This document shows, piece after piece, positions 10,556-22,692 of a stretch of DNA of 64,000 nucleotides (its first letter is position 1; each line of letters opens with the position of its first letter). The notes under the pieces were generated by a model. The model worked only from the letters and a program-made list of their open reading frames with translations. It was not told where the DNA came from and ran no database searches. A program made the translations under genes and the position numbers. The DNA comes from Albifimbria verrucaria (taxonomy: Eukaryota; Ascomycota; Sordariomycetes; Hypocreales; Stachybotryaceae): contig JAHREC010000009.1 of the NCBI GenBank assembly GCA_020081605.1, positions 1,116,001 to 1,180,000 on the forward strand, in the 5' to 3' direction.

Positions 10556-13480
10556 ATGACAAGGGTAGTGGAAATGACAGACTTTACTGTCGGGTGGGTG
10601 TGTCCACTGCCCGTGGAGCTGGCCGCCGCCTCAGAGATGCTCGACGAAGAATACACCCAAGTTTCCGTACCAGCAACTGATACTAATGTCTACACTCTCG
10701 GCCGTATCGGCCCACACAAAGTGGTTATAGCTGGTCTCCTGCGGGCGTTATGGGGACAAACCAAGCTGCAACAGTTGCCAGTCAGATGAAGAGCAGCTTC
10801 TCTGCCCTGCGCTTTCTACTGCTTGTCGGTATTGGTGGCGGAGTTCCAAGCGATGAGAATGACATCCGTCTTGGTGACGTCGTCATCAGCCAACCCTCAC
10901 TCCAATTCGGTGGTGTTATTCAGTATGACATGGGCAAGACAGAAGCAGATGGGCGTATCACTCGAACTGGTAGCCTTAATGCACCACCTACCATCTTGTT
11001 GAACGCACTAGCTAAGCTACGAGCGAACTATATCCGGGAAAAGACTTGCTTTCATGATTACTTGGATAAGGTCTCAAAGCTTCGGGCTTTTGCTTTTCCA
11101 GGTCATGATCGCGATGTCCTTTACGAGGCATCGTCGAGACATGTTGCTGGACCTACCTGCGCCAAATGTGATCAAGATGGCATAATTCACAGAGACACAA
11201 GGCTAACAGAGGGTCCACATCTATTTTTTGGCAGTATAGCATCTGGAAACCAAGTGATGAGAGACGGTCTGACGCGCGACCGTGTCAGTCAGGATCTGAA
11301 CGGTGTTTTGTGTTTCGAGATGGAGGCAGCGGGAATGATGAACAATTTCCCTTGCTTGGTCATTAGAGGAGTTTGCGACTACTCAGACTCTCACAAAAAC
11401 AAGACCTGGCAACATTATGCCGCAGCTACTGCTGCAGCATGCGCGAAAGAGTTGTTGTGTAATATTCCTTCAACTTCAACTGCTCCTCCAACTAGGTTAG
11501 ATTACTGTAAGTCATCAATAACCCCCGATACTGGAACAAACTGACACGTGAAGCCAATCGCGAGTCACACTTTATAGTCCCACTTGGGCAGAACGCAGAG
11601 TTTTTCGGACGCGGCATTATCCTGCGTGAGGTTCTCGAAGTCGTGTTGCCCGAAGCAAATGAAAATGACTGTCAGAGGACGGTGATTCAGGGTCTTGGAG
11701 GTGTGGGAAAACGCAGGTTGCATTGCAAACTGCATACAGTATTCGCAAGGCAAGCCCTGAATGCTCTGTATTCTGGGTTCCAGCTGTTGACTCAACTATG
11801 TTTGAGAATGCATATCGTGAAATTGGGAATGTTCTTAACATACCTAACATCAGTGACGACAAGGCAGATGTGAAGCGAATGGTCAAAGACGCCCTCAGCA
11901 GAACCTCTCAGAGATGGGTTCTGATTATTGATAATGCCGATGACTCAGACCTTCTCTTTGGCGGTAGTGGTGGTCCTGCTTTGATTGACTTCTTACCCTT
12001 CAATCGGAATGGATCTATTCTTTTCACAACTCGTAATCACGAAGTTTCTGTTCGGCTGGATGTTCCACGCCGAAACACCTTTATCATGGCAGGAATGTCA
12101 CCAGCTGAAGGATTGGGGATGCTACAAAGCTGTCTTCAAGAGGATCAAATCCAAGATGTGGAGAGCACCAACGCCCTAGTTCACCACTTAGCCTATTTAC
12201 CACTCGCGATCAAACAAGCTTCAGCATACATGAAACGAACTGGCATTTCCACCTCCGAATACTTGGGATACTGCCTCGAATCCGACAGTAATCAGATCAT
12301 GCTCTTAGGCCAAGACTTTGCCGATCGAGGTCGATACAATCAGATTTTGAACCCTATAGCCACGACTTGGCTCATTTCTTTCACTCATATGGCACGCTCA
12401 TATCCATTGGCGGCACATTACCTTAAGTTTACCAGTTTTCTCGCTGAGAAAGACCTTCCACTATCGCTCCTCCCTCAAGGAAAGGATAGAATGGAAGAGG
12501 ATGAAGCAGTTGCCGCTCTCAAGGGCTACGGTTTTATTACAGCTCGAGAGAAGTCACAATCGTTTGATATACATCGACTTGTGAGACTAGCAACGCGAAA
12601 CTCGCTGCAAAATGATCGAGCATGGTACATTGACAACGTTACACAGCAGATCACTGAATCAATCCCATTCCCAACCGATAGCAATCGGCACGTTTGGGCC
12701 AGACATCTGCCACATGTACAGGTCATTATCGACTTTTCCGAGGAGTGTGCTGACAAGCAAATGGCATCTCAGCTTATGTATAGAGCTGCTATCGCCTTTA
12801 GAATGCTTGGAAAGTATAGAGAGGCCGAGGTGACCCTTCGGCGAGCATTGGAGCTAGATGACCCGTTTGCCAGCAAGAGTCCTTTATCCCTTACCATCAT
12901 GAACAATTTAGGACGCGTGCTCGGAGATCAGCAGAATTTTGAGGAAGCGGAGAAAATACTGCGAGAAACATTACGATTGAAGCGAGAGGTATTGGGTCCA
13001 GAAGATCGTCGTACATTGATATGTGTAACAGACTTGGGAATACTTTTAGGCTCCAGAGGGAACTTCCAAGAGGCAAAGAACATGCTTCAATATGCACTGG
13101 AGAAAACTGAAATTACGTTGGGCCCACGTCACATCTACTTTCTCAGTACTATGGATGGTCTGGCATTTGTGTATGGTCTCGAGGGGAATCATCAGCAAGC
13201 AGAACAGCTACATCGGCATAACTGGGAGTCTAGCAGACTGCTGAGAGGTCCACGCCATCCTCAAACTCTTCTGAACTTGGTAAACCTGGCGGTCTCTATG
13301 GAAAAACAAGGAAGATATGCAGAGGCGGAACGAACACTGTTGGAGGTGTTGCAGTTACAGCATGAGACGCTAGGAGCAGATCACCCTAATACGGTTGAAA
13401 CTAGGAGAACCCTAGACAACCTACCCAAGAGACAAGAAAGAGTTGAGGAACCTAGACAGGTGCATCAAATTGAACAATAG
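10556..13480 (+). CDS. Fungal NLR: nucleoside phosphorylase-like, NB-ARC and TPR domains
   Basis: A STAND/NLR-type receptor of the sort used by fungi in self/non-self recognition and cell-death control. Domains in order: an N-terminal purine/uridine phosphorylase-like domain (DFTVGWVCPLPVELAAASEM, LLVGIGGGVPS, CFEMEAAGMM); an NB-ARC with a P-loop near 11690-11713 (QGLGGVGK), kinase 2 (WVLIIDNADD), an ILFTTRN motif and LAYLPLAIKQA; a winged-helix end with FDIHRLVRLATR; then about five 42-residue TPR units to the C-terminus (for example NFEEAEKILRETLRLKREVL). The intron is 11507-11553. Frame breaks at CC 10738-10739 and AAAA 11708-11711 each need one base; with both restored the protein is 959 residues. 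The second break falls in the P-loop. The alternative start at 10574 is equally possible. Confidence 0.85.
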
Positions 13481-14218
13481 GCATGGCCAGTGAGGATATC
13501 ATCATGGAGTAGAGTGGTGGCTTTTGTCCGGGGCCGTTGAATACGGGTTTCGCCAGGCGCATCGCTCTCTAGGGCCAGAAACGAGTTTTGTAAAAGTCTG
13601 ATGTGCCCTCTTGTGCGGTGTTCCCTCTTTTAGCAACCCAAGATGAAGACAGTAACTGATTATGACCAAAGCGAATTGTCGGGCAATAATCGACAGAAAT
13701 AACAGTTGAGTTTGACGCACAAGGCTGGTTGAGAATGAATATAATCCAATTACGGAGCGAAGAATCTTGGAACTCCGCAGAACGTGAATTGCCAGCCGGT
13801 GAACAATGGGAATAAGCAGCGAATGATCCAAACTAAGAGGTTGGGGCCATTCACAAAATTCTCCGATGACGGCCAACTCATTAGCCGACGGATATATTTC
13901 GCCCATCCACAACTGCTTGGGAACGCGTGGGGAACCAACGGTTAAGAAGCGAATCATGACTGAAACCCCACAGTTGCGGAGAACACGCTCCAACTAGAAC
14001 AAGGAATGGACTTGCACCATGGCACAGCAATGATGGCCTTGTGCCTTGCTGTAAGTCCTCCAGTGGGGGTCATAGCCGACAGAGTCGGGTGAGCACTACC
14101 CGACGGAAACAGAACGAGGCTATCCCACGGCTCCACGATGTTGATAACCCTCTGTTGTTTCCCCGGATTCTTTCATTTTTGCCGTTGATTAACTCTTCCA
14201 ACACAAGCAACTGACACA
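13481..14218. other. Intergenic; 163-codon minus-strand open frame of unknown status
   Basis: Between the NLR and cyclase genes. A single minus-strand open frame at 13502-13993 would encode a hydrophobic protein (for example SLLIPIVHRLAIHVLRSSK), but it has no recognisable motif or introns. I regard it as probably spurious or a relic. Confidence 0.3.
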
Positions 14219-15276
14219 ATGACTTTCAAGCCACCTTTGAAGCTCTGCCCTCCGCAAGGATGGTCCCCTGGGAATGCCTGGGGCCTCTTTGGTGACGATG
14301 ATGAGTGTGGCATGGTGAACCTACTGACCCCGGAAGTGGTAGCAGAAGCTGCGCGGGAGATTGTTGATGGTATACGCGTATCCACAGATTGGCCGCTCGA
14401 CCGTCTGTCAAGGCCGTGCTTTGGACGACAGCCAATTGAGCATACGATCAAACCAAAACTACCGCGGACCATCAATGATGACTGCATTACCTTCAACACA
14501 CAAAGCAGTTCGCAATGGGACGGGCTGCGCCACTATGGCTATCAGAAAGAAAAGGTGTACTTCAATGGGAAGACGTTGGACGACCTGCTCAGCTCAAACG
14601 TTAACGGTATCCACGGTGAGGAGAACAAAACGCATAATTCATAGGCGTACAATTATACTAACTTGGAACTGAAAAGCCTGGGTAGAGAGGGGCGGCATCG
14701 TAGGACGAGGCGTTCTACTAGACTATGTTGCCTGGGCAGAATCCAAAGGCATCGAGGTAACGCCATTCAAGCCCGTAGAGATTACTGTTTCTACTCTCAA
14801 AGAAATTGCCACCAGTCAAGGCACAACGTTCAAGCCAGCAGACATCTTGTTTGTTCGTACCGGATACGTTCGTGGATACAATTCGCTCGCAGACGAAGAA
14901 TGCGAGAAGCTGGCCTCTCTGCAGGCTCCGCCCTCCATTGGTTTGGAGTCGTCCGAGGAGACGCTTCGGTGGCTCTGGGATCAGTCGTTCGCCGCAGTTG
15001 TCGGGGATCATACAAGCGTGGAGACCTGGCCTTGCCAGAACAATGATTTCTCGTTGCATGAGTGGCTACTTGCGGGCTGGGGAATGCCCATGGGGAGTTG
15101 TTCGACCTAGAGAAGCTGAGTGAGGAGTGTCAGAAGAGGAAGAGATGGACGTTCTTCTTCAGCAGCGTTCCACTAAAGGTAAGCTTCCTTGAGAAAACAG
15201 GAGAGTAAACCAAACTAACGCTTTTCAGATGCCTGGAGGTGTTGCCAGCCCTCCTAATGGGGTGGCAATCTTTTAG
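14219..15276 (+). CDS. Cyclase family protein (kynurenine formamidase-like fold; one apparent base loss)
   Basis: A 'putative cyclase' of the metal-dependent hydrolase family that includes bacterial kynurenine formamidase. Exons 14219-14615, 14677-15178 and 15229-15276. The intron at 14616-14676 has a TACTAAC branch site, and the one at 15179-15228 has GTAAGC and TTTTCAG. Features: PPQGWSPGNAWGLFGDDDEC near the start, QWDGLRHYG (the family's metal-binding region), GIVGRGVLLDYV, then GDHTSVETWP and LHEWLLAGWGMPMG. One base is missing from the G run at 15092-15095; restored, the frame continues as ELFDLEKLSEECQ and gives 315 residues. No signal peptide, so probably cytosolic. It lies in a + strand run with RTA1, ADH and a receptor, but a shared pathway is not shown. 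Confidence 0.82.
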
Positions 15277-16992
15277 ACGCAAGGGATTTGCGCCCAAGAA
15301 ATAGCGTAGATATCTATAGCCAGTCGGATAGCATCGTAGCTGAGTGCGAGGCAACCCTGATTGGCATGGGAATTAGCGAGAATCCTTAATTTGTTATCAT
15401 TTTCACCAATTCTTGACTCATCACCACCAATTACCAGGTCCTTGTAATGTATAATTTGGCAAACCTGGCGACGAGTCGGGGAGGAGAGTGTCAGCTAGAA
15501 CATCATTTCCTTAACCGTGTCGAAGCTATACCAAAGGGATGAAGATGAGACCAGCAGGCTTGTTGATCCAGATACAGCCCATTGTTTAGTTCCAGGGACC
15601 CATCCTTGTGCTTTTCGTTCCATTAGACGTTCTCGCTGTAGAATCCATGGAAACCCATCCTAGTATTAGTGACACGTAAACCTTTCATCTCCACATCCTC
15701 ATCTTTGTGTGCAGCCCTCGGGGAACGAAAGAACTTGAGAAGAAGACGTACCCCAACATGGACAAGTTTGAAGCTTGTGAAGTCCCTTAATTGCACCTGC
15801 GTCCCGGCACCTGGGTCTCGGTACTTCAAGCTGGAGCGTAGAATCCTGTCTCCACTCAGACTGTGGAAGAACCCTGCAAGAAATACCAATGAAGATTCTG
15901 AGACGTTGTAAACACGAAAGCATCAAGTGTCAGGATACTCCTTGGCTTTTGTGTAACAGTCACTGACAGGATCGATTGCCTTGTTGTGGTGCTTGCAACG
16001 ACGTCCACTTTGCTCTAACATGATCAAGGATACGAAGCCTACACCGCAGTATACAGATGATCTGCAAGCCCATGATAGGGTCGACTTCTGCCAGTTTCAA
16101 AAGCGTAATGAATATTCAAGGAAGGATTCAAAGAATTAAACTAACTATTGATAAGCATCGCATGGTAGTGATGATGCGCCACGCTGGGACGAATGGGGAG
16201 GGAGGGTGAGGAAGCTTGCAGGAAGCTTCCCTCGATCCCCTGATATACTCAAGCCAATAGAATCAAAATTTCCTGTTTAGATCTCCTAGGAGTAGGCCGT
16301 CATCTGGCTGTCGGCCCCGACTACCTCCTCAGCCTCCTCTTGTAACAGTCAGGCCAAGAGGCTCAGTCACTACAAAGCAATTTAGCGTCTGGGCCTCGTG
16401 GCCCTTGTCGAGTTTCCGGCACCTGATTCGCCCAATGTTCGCATTCGCTTAACTTGCGGAGTGTGTGTGGAGACAGCCATCCAAGGACATCTCAATCCTA
16501 CAATCAAGGCGGCTGGTCCACTTAGCCATGCGAACTAGGATTGAGACAAACCTTACCATATGCAGACCGACTGTTTAGGTGGAAGCGAGTGCGAAGTCCG
16601 AAAGAGAGAGAGATGTGACGCCGTAAGGCTGCATCAACTCGTCGATCTAAGTGTCATCTTAATCTTGGGTGAATCTTGACTCTATGCTTAAATACCCAAA
16701 GCTTCTCGGAGCATTCTTGTGTTGTCCACCGAGCACTCCATCAGCAACAGTTTCAAGTCACCTCAACTTGTATTCACACATTTGGTAGTGATTGGAGACG
16801 ATACCCTCATATCTGCAGACTTTGACACGGCATTTTTCGTAAGCCTGGACACAAAACTCTACGCAGGCTGCAACTTTGGTGTCTGGTATCACAGCACTCT
16901 TATTTACATCCACTCCTCGCCGTCACTTAACTATTTCATAATTGCTTCCACTTGTTGAAGACCACACAAAGCCCCTAATAAGTGTCTTCACG
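15277..16992. other. Long intergenic region, nothing firm
   Basis: About 1.7 kb. An 88-codon minus-strand frame at 15623-15889 ending near VTNTRMGFHGFYSENV could be a fragment of a real small gene, but I do not recognise it. The remainder shows no coding pattern or repeat. The promoter of the RTA1-like gene should lie at the right end. Confidence 0.4.
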
Positions 16993-18061
16993 ATGTCATC
17001 CGGTGGCCCCCTACAAGTCTTCCTGGCAACGTCATCGTGTATGGCCCCAAGGCGAATTGTACATTGGAAATATGCCCGGTCGAATGGAGTGTCTATCAGT
17101 ACCGGCCATCGCTGCCCGCCAATGCCACCTTTATCGCCTTGTTCGGTCTCGCCATGGCCATCCATATTTTCTTGGGCATTCGCTGGCGAACTTGGGGTTT
17201 CATGGTCTTCATGATATTAGGCTGTACAGAAGCAATCGCCGGCTACGTTGGGCGCATCCTTCTCTATAGGAACCCGTTTTCTTTTGCTGGATTTATGCTC
17301 CAGATTGTGTGCATTACTTCGGCGCCTGTTTTCTACACTGCCGCCATTTACATCACACTATCAAAGACGTAAGTACTTTATTATTTCAAGAATGTTTACT
17401 GCCTTTCTGCTTCTTCTCTTGTTTTTTCCTTATCTGTCCTTAGCTAACAGTAGGCGCAGTATCACTCATTTCGGGCTCGAGCTCTCTCGCTTTAACCCGA
17501 AGCTGTTCTATTGGATTTTCATTCCTGCCGACCTTGTCTGTCTCGTTCTACAAGCTGCTGGTGGTGGCCTGTCCTCGTCCAGCTCGGGATCTAGCCAAGC
17601 TGGCATTGACGTTGCTATGGCCGGTCTGATTCTTCAGGTCATCATACTGTTTGCCTTCTGTGTTCTACTCGGAGACTATCTTTTGCGGTACTTTCGCCAG
17701 AAGTCCGCTTCGGCTTTGTCTCGCAACATGCGCCTGTTCTTCACATTCCTCAGCTTTTCAGTGGTGTTAATCCTCGGACGTTGCTTGTACAGGTGCTACG
17801 AGCTGAGTGAAGGTTACAATGGCTCCGAAATCATCACACACGAGGGGCTCTTTATTGGTCTGGAGGAGTGTAAGTTGAATGTGTCAAATTTCGAGGAAGT
17901 GATTCTAACAGTTACACAGACTCATCATTCTCGCCGTTTTTTCTTTGTGCATCGGACACCCTGGCCTCGTCTTTAGCTCCGAGTCTCAAACACGCCAAGC
18001 ACCTCATGACATTGATGCTGAGGCTCACAGTGACAAACCGACCGTAACTGCTTCTCTATAG
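16993..18061 (+). CDS. RTA1-like integral membrane protein (one apparent base loss)
   Basis: A seven-helix protein of the RTA1 / lipid-translocating exporter-like family, implicated in fungi in resistance to membrane-active compounds. Exons 16993-17368, 17460-17867 and 17920-18061. The N-terminus has a short luminal part with NCTLEICPVEWSVYQYRPSL. Hydrophobic segments follow (ATFIALFGLAMAIHIFLG, FMVFMILGCTEAIAGYVG), and then the family hallmarks FNPKLFYWIFIPADLVCLVL, QAAGGGLSSSSSG and a late ILAVFSLCIGHPGLVF. The frame breaks at the C run 17007-17011; one more base links the ATG at 16993 to the rest and gives 308 residues. The last intron could use either of two overlapping donors (17868 or 17870); only 17868 keeps the frame. 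Confidence 0.85.
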
Positions 18062-19394
18062 AGGGATATGAAAGTGTAAAGTTAACAAATGCTGCTACAA
18101 GGCGGAGAAAAAGCTTGCAGCTCTACAGCGTACATCTAGATAGAACATTGGCCGGGAGCATTTTCCGGATTCTTCATTTCATACAGCAAGATTGCTCTTA
18201 ACAAAATTGAATAAACGGGCTCCAACTCCCGCATCAGATTAAAACAATGAGTGAAATGGAATGAAAACACGATTAAGTGATATGTGTCTATGTACAGAAC
18301 AATTGGTAAAGTGCCGTCCAAACTCGCTGTCCCCTAATGGTCGACGTTATCTTTGTTGAGGGGTTACGGATGCTGTACGCATAATGTTACCATGGCTGGA
18401 TAAGATGACCCCATCTGGGAAATGCCTCGGATCACTAATGGTGATCCCAACCTTACACATGATAACATGTGCCATAGACCGCATGTATGTATGGGGGTTC
18501 CAGCTCATTCGACGCACCCAGAAATGGGACTGGGATTCCTGGAATTATCTCAATGCCGAGCATGCGCAGTATAATGAGTGGAGTAATCTGTTGGCTCTTT
18601 GATCCAAAACATATGCACAAAACATGGGAGAAAGACAGGAACCGGAGAACATGGTATATGAGCAAACCTGGCAAGGTGAGTTTCTATTTTCATCGTTTTG
18701 AAAAGAAATTGGCTGCGACCTTGTCTGGTAAAGACCATGGCCTCCAAACTCCGCATGTGTCTACCTATAGCCATCACATGGACAGGTGTCGTATGGAGCG
18801 TGTGGAGATTGATGCACGTTTCTTGGAGGCAGCAAGCACCTGCATCAACTCCGCTTCTAGGTGCTGGTTAGATTCTTGTCACCTTGCAGAGACGTATCCA
18901 CACGCAACAATTGACACCAGACCTTATAACGCAGCTCGGGTCTCTGCTCTCGTCCTATCCAGTGCCGCGTTTCATACAACAAAATCCGTCCTGACAATCC
19001 GATCCAGATCTGATAGCGTTCCAAGTTAAATATTGAGTTTGAAACGTGGAAATAACACCGGAGAACTGCTTGGCCACATGCATGAGTCTTCATTAGGCCA
19101 TAGCCTATGGGGAATTTAGCCTCCGCTCAGCAAGACAATGACACCCTATGACATTATCACTCATGGGCCCCAGCGCATGTCGGACATCCGCGGCGCAGCA
19201 ACAGATCTGATCTGGTTTCAAAACTCATGCACTCCCTGTTGGCATAGTATTGCGCCCTCGTCCAGAGGCGGGGTTATTCCTGCTCCTCATCTGAAGATAT
19301 AGCTAGCATTCAACACTAAACTAATAACAATCACTGTACTTGAGCGCCACATAAGCTCATTAGTTACCATTTCCGCTAAGCCAGGACCATCACC
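18062..19394. other. Intergenic, no gene supported
   Basis: A 180-codon open frame at 18487-19029 (+) has no motif, signal peptide or intron, and overlaps open frames on the other strand. I do not call it. The right end should hold the promoter of the alcohol dehydrogenase gene. Confidence 0.4.
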
Positions 19395-20506
19395 ATGGCT
19401 GAGATTCCAACTGAACAGTGGGCGCAGGTGGTTGAGAAGATCGGAGGTCGTGAGTATCTCTTGCGTATTCTGGCAATTACGGTGGTCCGGTGCTCACAGC
19501 ACAATAGCTAGCGTTTACAAGAAGATTCCTGTGCGACAACCCGGCCCCGACGAAGTCCTTGTCAATGTCAAGTACTCTGGAGTCTGTCATACCGATTTGC
19601 ACGCTATGCTCGGGGACTTCCCGTCCCAATGACAACACCACTTGTTGGTGGTCACGAAGGCGTGGGCGTGGTTGTCGCCAAAGGCGACCTTGTAACCAAT
19701 GTCCAGCTAGGTGATCACGCGGGCATCAAGTTTGTCAACGGTACCTGCATGACATGCACCTACTGCCGTCAAGCCATCGAGTCCATGTGCGGCGCCCCAC
19801 GTTTCTCGGGTTTTACAATGGACGGAACTTTCCAGCAGTATGCCCTCGTCAAAGCGGCTGAGGCGGTGCAAATTCCCAAGGATTGCGATATGGCTGCCGC
19901 CGCACCATTAATGTGCGCCGGTATCACAGCATACAAGAGTCTCAAAGACGCCGGTATCCGAGCTGGGGATTATGTAGCCATCGTTGGAGCAGGAGGTGGC
20001 CTTGGCAGCTTTGCCTTGCAGTATGCCAAAGCTTTGGGATTCCGCAGCATTGCCATCGATGGCGGGGACGAAAAAGGCACCGTGTGCAAAGAACTAGGTG
20101 CTGAGGTATACATTGACTATACAAAAACTGATAATCTCATCCAAGATGTGCAGAATGCTACATCCGATGGGCTGGGGCCACATGCTGCCGTTCTGTTCGC
20201 CGCCAGTGAGCTGCCATTTCAACAGGCAGGTAACTATGTTCGAAAGACCGGCACAGTTGTCTGCGTTGGTCTTCCACCCAACGCTTTCATCAAAGCGCCT
20301 ATTTATTCTCTCGTGGTGAGAATGATCACCATCAAGGGCAGCTTTGTTGGAAACAGGCAAGATATGGCGGAAGCAGTCGACTTTTTCGATCGCGGCCTCA
20401 TCAAGACTCCTATAAAGTCATCGGATTAAGTGAGTTGCATGAAGCTTACAATTTACTGGCGGAGAATAAGGTGGCTGGTAGATATGTTCTTGATACAAGC
20501 AGATAG
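19395..20506 (+). CDS. Zinc-dependent alcohol dehydrogenase, class I type (two apparent base losses)
   Basis: Interconverts alcohols and aldehydes with NAD(P) in the cytosol, as in yeast ADH1-like enzymes. Exons 19395-19449 and 19508-20506; the intron has donor GTGAGT and joins as GGP-SVYKK. Seen: catalytic zinc ligands in [10 protein letters not shown] and LVGGHEGVG, the structural zinc cluster [15 protein letters not shown], and the Rossmann motif [17 protein letters not shown]. Two single bases are missing: one G at 19623 (DFP to MTTPLVGG) and one base at 20409-20411, after which the frame resumes as [20 protein letters not shown] up to a stop at 20504-20506. Both restored give 351 residues, the normal length of this group. 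Without correction the protein would look truncated at 20429. Confidence 0.88.
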
Positions 20507-22692
20507 CGTTTGGCCCAAAGGTGAGATGGGCATGAATCGGTCACGTTGTTGGCATCTTGATCCGTTCATTCTCAAGCACTTGAGCATCGTTGAATCCATG
20601 ACAAGATCAAGGCGCTAGCAGACTTTAGTTTGAATTAAGATGCTTAGATGCATCCACCACGGCCTGGATAGTACAGTACAGTTGATGCGTAACTGAAGTA
20701 TCACGCTTTAGCATTTTAAATCCTACCCAGGCCATTAACACATCACATAATAACCACCCTGAGGCGTTCTAGAACGATGAAATATTTTACCATACATCAC
20801 GGCGATCCCAGGAATACACTCTCAGTGGGTTGATGGTACGTCTCCCAGTTTTATCCCGGGCCTGGTTCATGTCTTGGTGGGTGAGCAAGGTATAATTTGA
20901 TTCATGTCAAGACAACATCAGCAGAATATTTGCTAGAGCCCCTTACAAACTCCTCTAACTCATCGAGGTTGTGGAAATTTTTGCATCTATGAAAGTACCA
21001 GCCCATCTACTAGTGATGTAACGTCTTGCTCCAATCCAAGAACTTCTGGATGAAGCAGGCAATTTGGTGCCTGCTTCTCGGCTCAATTGTTCCTGAATAA
21101 GTCCAGACCAAGTATGCATGTCACTTTAGCCTCAACATGCTATTATTACATGGATGATCCTTGGCATGTTTTCTTTTTGAATAAAATCAGGGTCCAAGAT
21201 ACCTCGTATTGCAGTTTCACCAAATTGCAGTTCATTTCACACGCCCAACTCGATGATCGACTTCAAAAACTTCCCAAGACTTATAAGCTCATCCCTGAGA
21301 TTCGCGGCCCAGCCCAACATGATCTAGCTCAAGTAGATCTAGTCACACACTGACGGGACCAAATGATCCCGGCTTAGGTGTTGAACCAAACGTTCGGGTA
21401 TTGGTCTAGACCTGGACCCTGAGTCGTGGCACCGCTGGGACTGGTTAGCCTTAGGAACGACCCTGGCTGGCTCCGAGGAGAAAGCCAGCGCTTCTCAAAA
21501 ACATTTGCAATGACCTACACTACTTGAGGGGCTTCTCATACCCCATTGGTAGTGCTGACCTGGGGCTGTATACGGGAATGAACCGAGCATCCAAGCCTGC
21601 CGTCCGCGCGTCTGGGGTTGCGCCACTTTTTAGAGTTCTTGAGGATCCTCGGAGAATAAAGTCCCTCAGCTTCGGCGAGGAAATAATAGCCAGAATGTCG
21701 ATCACACCAAAAATGCGAGCTCTATGATTGCGAGTGCTCTTGGGCTTAGGGCACCAGGCTCATTCAGGTATCGCTGTCTTCTCTCAATATGTTGCTTGCT
21801 TCTACTCCTTTTTCGTTGCCTCAGCATCTGCAATCGCTGCCGTGAACTAACTGGTTAGTCGTGTAAATGTGGCGTGGCGATGGACTTTTCAAGCTATCAA
21901 CCCTAGACTAGAGATACCATGATCGACCACAAGGATCTAAAACTGCTTCTCTCACTTTAGTCCCTCAAGATTGAGATCGTCCCCTTGAACCTGGCCAATC
22001 TTCAGCCACAAACATTCAGCCGTGCTCTTTCCTCTTCCTACATGCACAACATATTTCGATGTCAGGTAGATTCAATCACTTTTCGCCCAAGTTAGTACTT
22101 CTTGGTTTTTAGTCCTGGATCATTTTCCGGTTCTAATTAGTTAAAGTGAATGTACCTATTAATCTGCATGCCAGATCCGTCTCCCACAGTCAGCAGACCG
22201 GAGCTGAACCATGCAGGGGCCATGCCTTTAGCAATAAGTAAATGCTATTTCATCTCGTGATTCTCATTACTTCTTCAAACCTGTCTGTTTAACCACTCGA
22301 ACCCATGTCCCGCTAGAGACTACCTAGTACGCCCTACCAGGCCAAACCCAAACCTAAGCCACTGACGAGCAGGCAATGACGCAGTGTTTGACTAAAAAGT
22401 GCCCAAACAACCTCCCATACCTGCGACTTGCATCTAGCTACTTTGCTTTTCATCTAACCTAGTCAGGGGTCAACTAGCCTGCTTGGTCCATGGGCTAAAT
22501 GAGATGATCAGCGAAGTACACACTTAGTATAGGGCGTATCGGCACTTCTGCTCGTTACCAAACCAAGTAATGCAGGATTTTCATATATCATTGGCACGCG
22601 CCCAGATGATATGAATCTACGACTTTTGGGTCTACTTACTCCAGCCTCGTTTCAACCGCATACATGCTGACGGCACACCCGTTGAAGCAAAC
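20507..22692. other. Gene-poor stretch of 2.2 kb
   Basis: I find no coding region, RNA gene or clear repeat. Open frames at 21087-21353 and 21520-21727 are short and featureless. The sequence is rich in CTAG/TAG-like words, compatible with decayed non-coding or relic DNA, but I could not match it to a transposon. Confidence 0.4.

Noticed and set aside
13502..13993. 163-codon minus-strand open frame as a gene
   Set aside because: No motif, intron or codon pattern; convergent with the NLR gene and possibly part of its 3' region.
18487..19029. 180-codon plus-strand open frame as a gene
   Set aside because: Composition is unlike a protein, no motif or signal peptide, and open frames lie on the other strand too.
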